NCBI GenBank assembly: GCA_012934845.2
Contig: WNNJ02002500.1
Location: forward strand, 62,001 to 126,000
Source of the DNA: Pomphorhynchus laevis
Lineage: Eukaryota > Acanthocephala > Palaeacanthocephala > Echinorhynchida > Pomphorhynchidae
Direction of reading: 5' to 3'
DNA: 64,000 bases
Part shown: piece after piece, positions 27,901 through 35,049 of the stretch
Numbering within the stretch: the first letter of the stretch is position 1
Layout of the letters: every line of letters starts with the position of its first letter
The notes under the pieces: model-generated
Told to the model about the DNA's origin: nothing
Seen by the model: only the letters and a program-made list of their open reading frames with translations
The model's database searches: none
Program-made: the position numbers and the translations under genes

Positions 27901-30900
27901 AATAATGGATCAGTATCAATTATTTAAAAGTAATTTTCTGAAGATGCTAATAGTAGTTTGCGAAATATCAAAAATAATTTCCTCTCTTCTTTGATCCAGC
28001 TCCAATAATTATTTATCAATAATGGATCATAATCATTATTATGATTATTCCTTCTGATTGAAAGAATCGGGAGGACTAAACAACATAAACTGACTCTATG
28101 ATGCTTCGACTTTTGAGTATCATCAGTAGGAAGCTGCTGCACAACTGAATTGAAGTGCATCACCCTTATACAGCTCAATAGTCCTTCTAGTACACATTCA
28201 TGTACTAGGAACTAACACTCTGAAAAGTAGGTCATCTGATTAATTACTACCAGCAATGAAGGAGTTGGTTTATGTATTTTGTCGAGCTTGCGCTGGATAA
28301 GTGTGCTTTTAAATCCTACTTGTTAGTCCTAGTAAGTGAATTATTCGCGATGAATACTCTTACCAATGTTAGTTCCTAGTACATAGATGAATACTAAAAA
28401 GACTTATTGAGCTATCTAAGGGTGCTGCACTTTAATCCAGTTGTGCAGCAGCCCCCTACTGATGAGACTCAAAAGTCGAAACAGCATAGAGTCAGTTTAT
28501 GCTGTTTAGTCTTCCCGATTCATTCAATCAGAATAGAAATTGGCAGGAAATTAAGTCATTTGTATAATATTGATATATAATACTTAAGAATATCAATATA
28601 TTATGTTAATGTTTTAATGTATAACACATTACTGTTTTATTTTTATTATATAGATGTTTTAAAATATATGACAACATAAATTTGTTTCATGAAAATATAT
28701 AAGTAAATTTACATTGATTCTTTACTTCACTGGTGATTTCTATTGAATCCAAACTCTTCGTCTTAGTACAACTTGTAAATGAAAAAAAATCCCATGTTAA
28801 TTTAATATTGATCTCAGTTTAATACTAACTGATAATTTTGATTAGTATGCAAATAGTTAGTAATCTAAAATATGTAGCTAATAAATGGTTAAAAGAATAA
28901 AATATAAATATTTTCTGACAACTAATATTGAAATATAATTTAAATTTGACTTTAAATTAAGTTCGTCTACTTACTATTATATAATCGTTATCTACAGCTA
29001 CTCAATCTTAATGATGAAGTTGCTTTGACTACACAATTTCAATTGTTTAAAAATTTCAAGAAAACTTACGCTTTTTGATTTTTGTGTTTCTTAATTAGCT
29101 AACTTTTACGAAAAATGTGTTTAGCTAAATATGAGTAATGCTAAAGTTGAACGGAATGAGATTTCAGAACAAATCAAGCTCATTTCAAATCAGATTGTTC
29201 AATTCAAAAAGGAAAATATTGATTTAAAAGAAACTGTGAATCGTCTTCAACAAAAGGTGAACGACTGCCAATTTAAGGGTAACTCGATAAAAATGCAGGT
29301 AACATTATTTTGTTCTCTTTAAATTATATACTAATGAGGCAGATTCTAATTAGATAAAAAATTTGAAATTAAATGAGATTTACGAAGGTTACGATCTTCT
29401 TCCGTTTGACGAAAATCCCGATTTCAAAGGCATTAATTTCCAAAAGTTAGCAAAGAGTATTGATGAACGACAAAAGAAACACGATCAAATGAAACCGGAT
29501 CTTGAAACAATTAAGTATTTTGAAATAAAGGTAATTCATTTGCGTTTAGAATTTTATTAAATACAACATTTAACAATTTCAAATGAGTGCAAACTGATAT
29601 CCGTTTGAATATTCGCTCTACGAAAACGAATTTGAAATATATTTAAGAAAATATAGCATCTTCAGAAAATTACAGAAAGTTATTGATAATGTTAGTTGAT
29701 TATTATGTAATTAATTTTTTATTAATATTTGATTATTGATAATTATTTAATTATCACTCCAGAAAATTATTGGTTATTTTTTGGAGATACTAACAAATGT
29801 TAGCGAAATATCAAATAAAAGTTTCCCCCTTTGATCCAGCTTCAATAATTAATTTGAAATATATTTTATTTATTATACATCAGAAATATTTTTACGATTA
29901 TAAATATTTAATCCCCAAATTTTACCACTTTAATTTTGGATTAAATGTTTGGGCTGTTTTAATTTTCATTTTAGAAATTTTATCTTTTCCGGTCTTGAGT
30001 GCAAATGTGCTCATTACTCTTGTTTAGGGAAATAAGTTAGGAGTTTTATAATGTTATTACTGCTCAGGTTGAAAAATGAACTATGGAAACGGATTTGTGA
30101 TATGGATTGATTTATTTTCATCTAAATTAGCAAATTTTGTTTATATTAAAAAATGCCTTATAAATAAATGTATAAATAAATATTTAAAAATATATATAAA
30201 TATTTATAACGCTTTTTATTTAATAATTATATATAATTATTTCTAATTTAATTTATCTAAATACATTAATTTAAAATTTTATGTTTAAAGAAAATATGAG
30301 CAAATTCTTTTTTTGCGTATTTTTATAACAAAAATAGCACAGAACGAAAAGAATATTTTTAAATTATTAAAAGACAACAAATTTGTTTTTTGAAAAAAAA
30401 ATATTTTATCGAGTTTAATTTTTTAAACGTTGATAAAAGTTGGTAAATTTTGATCTACTTTTTGTAGATGCCTATATTTGAATAAATGTCGTTAATATTA
30501 AATTTGTTCTTGTTTTGTTCCTTTGTGTGCTATATTTAACAATGTATCTTCAACTAAAATTCGTATTTTTAAAGTACTGCCATTGATAAATTATTTATTA
30601 ATTTCTTTAATTCATAGTACCCCGAAGATTAATTAAGGTTTATAATTTATAATCAATACTGTTTGTCGACAAAAATAGTTCAAGCTTTAGCACTTAAGTG
30701 AACATTATAATATTTTACATTTTATTTTTGTGCCTCTTAACACTAAATGCATGTTCTATATGTTTGCGTTTTAAAGATAATTTAAAAATGGAGTAGAGTA
30801 CGTATATGACCTCAGTTATTTCTAAAAACTTAAATTTTTTAAATTAAAATCACTGAATTAAATTATTACTGAAATATACATTTAAGAAAAATTGTGGTCA

Positions 30901-33900
30901 ATTTTTTAATTTTTGTTCAGATTTCTAGAATATAAGGCTAATTCAATAGTCTAATACGATTACGTATATTATATAAATCTAATTTTTGATTTTAATTAAA
31001 TTATTGTTAAACTTTGGTTGTTTAATAAAAATAAAACAACCATATTATTTAATTAAATAATTAAAATCAAATTATAATTTAATTATAATTGAAAAATAGA
31101 TTTATATAATTTAAATAATTTATTAGGAAGAAATTGTAGAATTTTAAAAATCATATTTCCTAGAAATTATAGCAGTAACAGCTATCAAAATATAAAACAA
31201 TAGATTTATGCCATTGTAAGTTGATTTTTAAAAATTGATTTTTGTATGCAATAGAACAAAGCTTATTTGCAACGCAAAGCTGAGCTTGACGAACTCATGA
31301 ATAAAATAGAAAGCATCAAAACGAAGCAATTGTTAGTTAGAAAGAAACGGGATGAAGAATTTGGGGATGCTTTTAAATTAATTGCACATGCTGTCAAATC
31401 CATTTATCGAGAATTAACATTTGGCGGTGATGCTGATCTGGAATCTGTCGATTCACTAGACCCTTTTTCTGAAGGAATCGAATTCAGGTATACATTTATA
31501 TATATTTTCTAAAATATTTAATCTCATAAACATGTTTAATTATATTTATTTTCTAATAGTTCAAAATTAATAATTTCGACATCTCACTAAAATAGTTTTA
31601 AACAAAAGTGTCGCTAATACTAAATCAATGAGTAAGGAATTGTTACATAGTCTTAAAATAAAAATGCTTCATTGTGTTATTTTAAAAACAGTATTACTTA
31701 TTTACGATTATTTAGTTTATACGCACAAGGATTTATTGAATAATTTTGTTATAAATTCGATTTATAAAATTCAATTTGAGTTTTTAATTTTAGTAATCTA
31801 TAACTTTATTTTATGCATTAATTATTATTTGATACATTATTAATTATACATTTTTATTATAAACATTGAATTTTCGTTAGTGTTCGGCCTCCTGATAAAT
31901 CATGGAAAAAGATTTCTAATGTGTCTGGTGGGGAAAAGACTCTCAGCTCTCTTGCTCTTATCTTTGCACTACACAAGTATAAACCTGCTCCACTTTATTT
32001 CATGGACGAAGTCGATGCGGCGTTGGATTATAAAAACGTTGGAATAGTTGCAGATTTTATAAAGGTCAGAATTAATGTATCAGCAGAATAGAATAATTGT
32101 ATATTTTTCAAATTCTGCATTGCGATACATGCACATACATGATATGCTGTTTAACGATCATATTGAATATATACGATATTTTTTGATTATTCCGTTTATG
32201 TATTGACGTATATGTTGCAAACAATTGTAATTTGTAGACTGACTGTGCAGTGTGAAACTGAAGAAGAGAATTAGCTCGAAACGTTTTAAAATAAAGTATA
32301 GTTTTTATTTCACAATTGTAGTATTATATTTATCGTATTATACACATCAAGAATATCTGTCATGGGCGATCTCACAATAAACCAATGAAACATACTGTTC
32401 ACAAATATTAAAAACACATATCCTCTCTAACGGTCTCGGCAAATGAATTTAAGACTAGGACGCAATGCCATCGTCAAAATCTACTTTTCTGTTTAAAGCA
32501 ACATATCAAAACCAAGTGTCTACGAATAAAGATTAAACCACAGAACTATTGCCAATTCATTAGTATAATAAATTTATTACCTAATTTAAAAGGCTAAAAT
32601 GTTAATAACAAAGGTCATTTGCGACTTTTATTCTGCGGTTGTAGCTACTTCAAAAGACAAGATTATCGACTCTCTTTATGAGACTTTGATGAGTCGAAAA
32701 TTTATTAAATCGAAATTAGTAAAAAAGGCAAATCTGTATTGAATATATTAAACAGTTATCATGCAAAAGGAATCGGCGACAGAAATATAAAAGCATGCTA
32801 CGTTTATTTTGGCATCAATACCATCATGAACTTATCTAATAACACCATAATTAAAAAGGCTAAAATGTTAAGGAAACAGTTCACACTGTTACGCGGCCAG
32901 TATACTTAACGTATGCGTTCATATATTAAATTTATTGAATATAAACTGTGAAGGAAAAGTTATAGTTTTAATCTGATTACAATTTTTTAAAGAAGGCTTT
33001 GGTTGAAACGTTGAAAAAAATGCAATAACCTTTTTGCCTCCAGATCTATATACTAATATATAGACGGGAGAAAACGGACATAACTGAGTATTGGAAACAA
33101 TCACAGTCCATCAGCAATCAAATTCCTAGACCGGTTTCTGCCTATTGAGATTCATCAGTAGGTTCCAGATTTAAAGAGTGTTTAGGGATCCTTTACCACG
33201 ATTTAAAAGGAGTCATCATAAGGATGATTAGTACAAGGCAACCTTTAAGTCCACAAGCGATCATAAAAGTGATTCGGCATTATAATATATAAATATTATT
33301 AGAGCCTGCCCCTGGATCGCAGAGCGATACGGCATTATAGTTGTTACTAATATATAGATGTGGGATAACGGACATAACTGGATATTGGAAGCCATCACAG
33401 TCCATCATCAATCAAATCCCTAGACCGGTTTCTGCTTATTGAGATTCATCAGTAGGGTCCAGATTTTAAGAGTGTTTAGGGATCCTCCACCACAGTTTAG
33501 AAGGATTCATAACAAGGATGATTATTACAAGATAACTTTCAAGTCCACAGGCGATCATAAAGTGATTCGGCATTATAATTTATAAATATTATTAGAGCCT
33601 GCCCCTGATCGCAGAGCGATACGGCATTATAGTTGTTACTAATATATAGATGGGGGATAACGGACATAACTGGATATTAGAAACCACCACAGTCTATCAG
33701 AAATCAAATCCCTAGACCGGTTTCTGCTTATTGAGATTCATCACTAGGGTCCAGATTTTAAGATATATTACACCTGCCATGCAATTCACACCGGTGTACT
33801 AAATAAATTACTATGTTTTCTCCACAAGAAGGCATGAATATAGTTATTTATAAACATAGTGAGGAAAACAGCAATTTATTTATGAGTACACCATTGGGTA

Positions 33901-35049
33901 TCCCAGAGCAGGTGTAACAACAAATTATATTTTATATATTTGTACACTTAAAAGTGCCCCTGTATATTTGTTAAATCCTGCAATCCGTGATCCATCAGAA
34001 TTCGATTCTATATAGAAAATTAATATCAAAACCGGATATATACAAGCAAAGTTTTCTTTTCAACGTTTCGCCCTAACTGAACTTCATCACGAATAATATA
34101 ATCGCAACTCATTGGTTTTATAAAACTCAAATTAATGTTGAACGAGGATAATTTGCGATATCCTTTTCAGTCTCTTTATATTTCAAAATTTTTAAACTAA
34201 ATGGAGAATATTATATTATGTTTAACGTAGATTAAAATTGAAATGTAGTTTACTTTCAAAAGTTGAAATTTTTAACTTTTTCAGACAAAATGTTTTAATG
34301 TAATAAATTTATTAAGTTAATTAACATAAAAGTTTGACCATTTGTGCTTTTTTAAAAACTTGCCGTTTCAGTTGTTTTATAAAGCAATTTATTACAAAGC
34401 AATTTATTACAAAGCAATTTATTACAAAGCAATTTATTACAAAGCAATTTATTACAAAGCAATTTATTACAAAGCAATTTATTACAAAGCAATTTATTAC
34501 AAAGCAATTTATTACAAAGCAATTTATTTCTCTTTAGTTTTATAATGGCATTAACAATTACTGGTAATGAAATTGTAGATGTGAACAAAATTTATGTTCA
34601 CATCTACTTGCGTAATTGTAAAGTATCATCATTTTTTCAAAATTAAAACTATCAGGACTTTACAAATTCCATTAATCAAAAACCGGTAATGATGCTTTTC
34701 TGTTCATAGTTGTTGCTCCACAATTTATTACAAAAACAATCTAGAAAATTAATAGCTTTTTATCATTGTTTTATAGTTGCTTCTACTTGTGATTTTTATA
34801 TTTTAGGAAAGAACGGTAAATGCTCAATTCGTTGTTATTTCACTTCGCTTGGACATGCAAGATGTAGCCGATTACCTGGTAGGAGTATACAAACAAAACA
34901 ATCTCTCGCACTCAGTTTGTCTAAATCCCAGGCTGTTGCGTTTGAAATTGAATGAAACATGTAATGGAGATTCTAGCAATGTGATGGAGCATACGGATAA
35001 CAGTAACGGCGAAAATCATAATGGGCATCACAGTTTTGTCGAAGCATAG
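3860..35049 (+). CDS. SMC4: SMC4, condensin core ATPase subunit (25 exons, complete)
   Basis: Structural maintenance of chromosomes 4 pairs with SMC2 in condensin I and II, the nuclear ATPase complexes that compact mitotic chromosomes. Exons: 3860-3887, 3932-4098, 7408-7599, 8749-8931, 9762-9926, 9975-10102, 11503-11643, 12236-12386, 12441-12584, 12630-12707, 13563-13684, 13732-13972, 14022-14227, 18739-18923, 21225-21343, 21394-21516, 21606-21735, 24876-24927, 24984-25121, 25679-25823, 29125-29298, 29354-29530, 31255-31487, 31881-32064, 34807-35049. Every junction is GT-AG with phase kept. The 3,849 coding bases give 1,282 residues (about 1,290 is usual). Walker A is GANGSGKS (72-79), the hinge about 540-700, the signature VSGGEK (1155-1160), Walker B PLYFMDE (1178-1184). 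The start has A at -3 and an in-frame TAG 27 bases upstream at 3833-3835. A 5' non-coding exon is possible. SMC4 rather than another SMC is supported by FKSYYGVNIIGPFHK and SLDPFSEGI. Confidence 0.97.
5645..6045. repeat. foldback element between two direct repeats (SMC4 intron 2)
   Basis: An inverted repeat has arms 5727-5839 and 5866-5979 with only about two mismatches in 112 bp and a loop of about 26 bp. It is flanked by two near-identical direct copies of a 78-bp unit (5645-5723 and about 5970-6045, both ending AAGAGAAGGTCGAG). The very low divergence means it formed recently. No protein is encoded. It could be a foldback MITE or an inverted duplication made by template switching. Confidence 0.85.
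6425..7043. repeat. direct repeat of about 215 bp, two copies
   Basis: Copies at 6425-6637 and 6822-7043 share CAGCATGCTCCAACCATACC, the following GACGTAAGAAAC segment, and end in TAAATTTACACCAATTTG. The first copy runs into a short palindrome around ACCAATTTGATAAATTGGT. They are roughly 85-90% alike by eye. The 185 bp between them reads on the minus strand as a serine-rich peptide with no family I recognise. Probably a non-coding transposon in SMC4 intron 2. Confidence 0.7.
9975..13684 (+). CDS. SMC4: SMC4 exons 6-11: ascending coiled-coil arm
   Basis: Exons 6-11 translate to a charged, heptad-rich helix with almost no glycine or proline. It starts LNRVRIAEKDCDELKIRRDK and ends near LERAKSQLNSSVQAIPELT. 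This is the arm between head and hinge that folds back on the descending arm. Several short introns (48-56 bp) sit beside introns of more than 1 kb, a two-class intron pattern seen through the whole window. Sequence identity to other SMC4 arms is low, as expected; the call rests on phase continuity and position. Confidence 0.93.
10103..13562. other. SMC4 introns 6-10, AT-rich, no element recognised
   Basis: Introns 10103-11502, 11644-12235 and 12708-13562 contain low-complexity AT-rich DNA, including palindromic TA-rich runs near 10680-10880 and 12925-12985. I find no conserved protein, tRNA or repeat family here. Intron 8 (12387-12440), intron 9 (12585-12629) and intron 11 (13685-13731) are only 45-54 bp. 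Confidence 0.5.
13732..18923 (+). CDS. SMC4: SMC4 exons 12-14: hinge domain
   Basis: The hinge reads NRNRGKVIDFLCKACEHG, LSGIYGRLGDLGAVHQKYD, LDYIVVDTMDTAQKCVELL, IGTASFLGLDKQQVW, then after a 4.5-kb intron VPRIFDVITVSDDVLRPAFY, DTVIASDLDQASRLAYG and VVTLAGQLIELSG. It binds the SMC2 hinge and closes the ring. The usual CC pair of vertebrate SMC4 is AG here. The intron between exons 13 and 14 holds the Penelope-like reverse transcriptase on the same strand. Confidence 0.96.
15387..17048 (+). mobile_element. Penelope-like reverse transcriptase ORF, open, 5' truncated
   Basis: The frame is open from 15387 to the TAA at 17046-17048. The first ATG is at 15651, but homology starts before it with THNLELIENCELRKLLSKGY, so that ATG is not the true family start and the element is cut at its 5' end. 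The order matches an RT family common in aquatic invertebrates: TTIDKASNNFVFICKK, PILYWNPKLHKNPIKPRFIC, TYDFSTLYTNL (box A aspartate), FRQVKGDPVGGNNSPIIADL (box B), FRYIDDICVF (YIDD active site), EGVYLDMNIKL. Box B is unusual: relatives have GIPMGTNCAP where this has GDPVGGNNSP. No GIY-YIG endonuclease is seen downstream. It lies in SMC4 intron 13, same strand. The placement near Penelope-like elements is inference. Confidence 0.85.
17049..17345 (+). ncRNA. structured 3' end of the Penelope-like element
   Basis: Right after the RT stop lies a segment that can fold. AATACAT pairs with ATGTATT (about 17095-17116), GGCCCC with GGGGCC, and CTGCTATG with CATAGCAG (about 17124-17180). It is followed by CTCCTGATGACCTCT and TTATTCTGATACAACG. 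The same series recurs, in order, in at least eight other places in the window, always in the position expected of the element's 3' end. That suggests a site recognised by its own reverse transcriptase. It contains both CTGATGA and CCGAAAC, but in an order that does not make a hammerhead. Confidence 0.6.
19320..19600 (+). mobile_element. degenerate copy of the Penelope-like RT C-terminus
   Basis: CATATTTAAATTTACAAGAA followed by an ATATATTT run matches 16760-16790 of the intact element, and the match continues loosely through the region coding for the C-terminal helices. It is strongly decayed and carries no long frame. It lies in SMC4 intron 14, so the family has inserted near here more than once. 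Confidence 0.55.
19930..20090 (-). mobile_element. decayed SINE copy
   Basis: The stretch ATCAGCTGTTGATCC, then CATTTCACGTTTCA, matches the SINE copies near 61.2 kb (ATCAGCTGCTGACC, CATTTCACGTTTCA). The tRNA-like end is not recognisable. Divergence suggests an old insertion. The rest of intron 14 (20100-21224) shows nothing I can assign. Confidence 0.45.
21225..29530 (+). CDS. SMC4: SMC4 exons 15-22: descending coiled-coil arm
   Basis: After TLSGGGNPIKGRIGSG, which matches the SMC4 post-hinge GGGSKVMKGRMGSS, exons 15-22 encode a long coiled coil that ends in the conserved LNEIYEGYDLLPFDENPDF and MKPDLETIKYF. Exon 18 is only 52 bp. The acceptor of exon 19 (ATAAAG) has a weak pyrimidine tract. 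A stretch at 28999-29070 looks as if it could be an extra exon, but it has no usable donor in phase and I left it out. Confidence 0.93.
22730..24560. repeat. repeat family with GAAACGAC / CTACTGATGAG blocks, three partial copies
   Basis: Copies at about 22740-23000 and 23235-23430 share GTCCG..TG.GGAATG, a GATTTCGAAT block, TTGCCGAT.GAAAC, a block reading AAATGATGGAGTACTCGGCA and ACACTC. A third piece (24450-24540) shares ACTCATCAGTAG, CGTTTCGGCTG and TCCGAGAA.TTGCTTA. On the minus strand each reads CCGAAACGAC, a hairpin, then CTACTGATGAG, the conserved words of a hammerhead ribozyme in a different order. No coding potential. It sits in SMC4 intron 17. Confidence 0.6.
24118..24185 (-). ncRNA. 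hammerhead-like motif, class with one extra base
   Basis: The minus strand reads TAGATAAG, then a perfect stem GCTCC-ATAAA-GGAGC, then GAAACGTC and TTATAA. The layout follows the hammerhead core (CTGANGA, helix II, GAAA, NUH), but the first box is decayed and one base separates it from the stem. Similar units occur near 25990, 27831, 27938, 29790, 32254, 34060 and 48480. Confidence 0.4.
25985..26060 (+). repeat. single copy of the CTGAAGA / GAAATATC repeat
   Basis: CTGAAGATGCTAACAGAAG and TTAG(A)GAAATATC followed by TCCAGCTCCAA matches the tandem array at 27.7 kb. The stem GCTAAC-AGAA-GTTAG is kept; the base before GAAA differs from the array consensus. Confidence 0.6.
27650..28030. repeat. 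tandem repeat of about 106-116 bp, three units, hammerhead-like
   Basis: Units end at CTTTGATCCAGCTC near 27768, 27874 and 27990. Each carries CTGAAGA (decayed in the first unit), a hairpin of the type GCTAAC-AGAA-GTTAGC, GAAATATC and then AAAAATAATTTC. The flank AATTTT before CTGAAGA can pair with the AAAA after ATATC, as helix I would. This matches a type I hammerhead with a two-pair helix III, except for one extra base between CTGAAGA and helix II. A partial inverted unit starts near 27645. In SMC4 intron 20. Confidence 0.6.
28037..28220 (-). mobile_element. hammerhead-bearing element, minus copy
   Basis: The minus strand carries CTACTGATGATACTC, AAAAGTCGAAG and the hairpin that follows, matching the plus copy at 28370-28545 with scattered changes. 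The GAAA box is GAAG, so the core is probably inactive. With the plus copy it forms a large inverted repeat around a spacer of about 150 bp. Confidence 0.65.
28370..28545 (+). mobile_element. hammerhead-bearing element, plus copy
   Basis: The copy begins at AGTTCCTAGTACATAGATG, runs through GTGCTGCAC and ends at TTCCCGATT.ATTCAATCAG. It holds no reading frame. Its last third is the hammerhead core listed separately. A related end, as a hairpin of both orientations, lies at 63581-63659. This looks like a small non-coding retroelement of the retrozyme type; that class is my inference. Confidence 0.65.
28452..28515 (+). ncRNA. hammerhead ribozyme core, type I (candidate)
   Basis: All invariant positions are present in order. 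CTGATGA is at 28459-28465. Helix II is GACT-CAAA-AGTC without an extra base. GAAA is at 28478-28481. Helix III pairs ACAGCATA with TATGCTGT, and the cleavage triplet is GTT (28504-28506). After the cut, TAG can pair with CTA just before CTGATGA to start helix I. Outer helix I is weak as drawn. Activity is untested; the match to the consensus is read directly. Confidence 0.72.
28550..29124. other. end of SMC4 intron 20, no element recognised
   Basis: AT-rich DNA between the hammerhead-bearing pair and exon 21. I see no repeat or protein signal. A short exon-like string at 28999-29060 was tested for phase and rejected. Confidence 0.4.
29531..31254. other. SMC4 intron 22, AT-rich with one CTGAAGA-family relic
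   Basis: Near 29780-29850 lies a decayed copy of the 27.7-kb repeat (CTAAC-AAAT-GTTAG, GAAATATC, TTTGATCCAGCTTCAATAAT). An imperfect inverted repeat of AT-rich DNA spans about 30965-31110. Otherwise nothing. Confidence 0.45.
31255..35049 (+). CDS. SMC4: SMC4 exons 23-25: C-terminal ATPase half-head
   Basis: The exons encode TFGGDADLESVDSLDPFSEG, VRPPDKSWKKISNVSGGEKT (signature motif), the Walker B strand PLYFMDEVDAALD with catalytic E1184, and after a 2.7-kb intron VNAQFVVISLRLDMQDVADYL (the H-loop region), ending in a polar tail with a TAG stop at 35047-35049. All catalytic residues are present. The intron before the last exon carries the hammerhead-like tandem repeat, a MITE and the 15-bp minisatellite. 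Confidence 0.96.
32240..32300 (+). ncRNA. hammerhead-like motif
   Basis: The plus strand reads CTGAAGA, then AGAG-AATTA-GCTC, then GAAACGTTTTAAAATAA. The order and spacing follow the hammerhead core with one extra base before helix II, as in the other members of this class in the window. Located at the start of the last SMC4 intron. Confidence 0.4.
33052..33765 (-). repeat. 295-bp tandem repeat with hammerhead-like core, 2.4 units (retrozyme-like)
   Basis: Units begin at ACTAATATATAGA (33052, 33348, 33639) with periods of about 296 and 291 bp. On the minus strand each unit carries CCCTA-CTGATGA (33152-33158 and 33446-33452; one core change in the third), a weak helix II, GAAACCGGTC and TAGGG. 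CCCTA pairs with TAGGG as helix I and ACC with GGT as a very short helix III, the design known from metazoan hammerhead retroelements that act as dimers. The helix II strands are poorly paired in all three units. No protein is encoded. Period and layout fit a retrozyme, a small non-coding circular-RNA retroelement. Confidence 0.68.
33766..33925. mobile_element. MITE with TTACACCTGC terminal inverted repeats
   Basis: The left end TTACACCTGC and right end GCAGGTGTAA are exact inverses. Inner segments also pair (TGTACT..AAATAAATTACTATG with the AATTTATTTATGAGTACA stretch). It is about 155 bp, has no coding capacity and abuts the end of the tandem repeat. A related partial copy is at about 59705-59805. 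I could not fix a target-site duplication by eye. Confidence 0.65.
34035..34100 (-). ncRNA. hammerhead-like motif
   Basis: The minus strand reads GTGATGA, then AGTTC-AGTTA-GGGC, then GAAACGTTGAAAAG. One box position and the stem are imperfect. It belongs to the same class as the motifs at 24.1 and 32.2 kb. Confidence 0.33.
34381..34530. repeat. 15-bp minisatellite, ten units
   Basis: Ten head-to-tail units of AAAGCAATTTATTAC, perfect except one base in the last unit. The array reads through in several frames on both strands because the unit is a multiple of three, which makes artificial 67-78 residue frames. It sits 277 bp before the last SMC4 exon. Confidence 0.95.

Noticed and set aside
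28999-29070. Extra SMC4 exon (LLNLNDEVALTTQFQL)
   Set aside because: Good acceptor but no donor that keeps the phase into exon 21; omitting it gives a perfect frame.
34334-34588. Three overlapping frames of 67-78 residues with repeats such as KQFIT and CNKLL
   Set aside because: Made by the 15-bp minisatellite, whose unit keeps any frame open. Low-complexity translation only.
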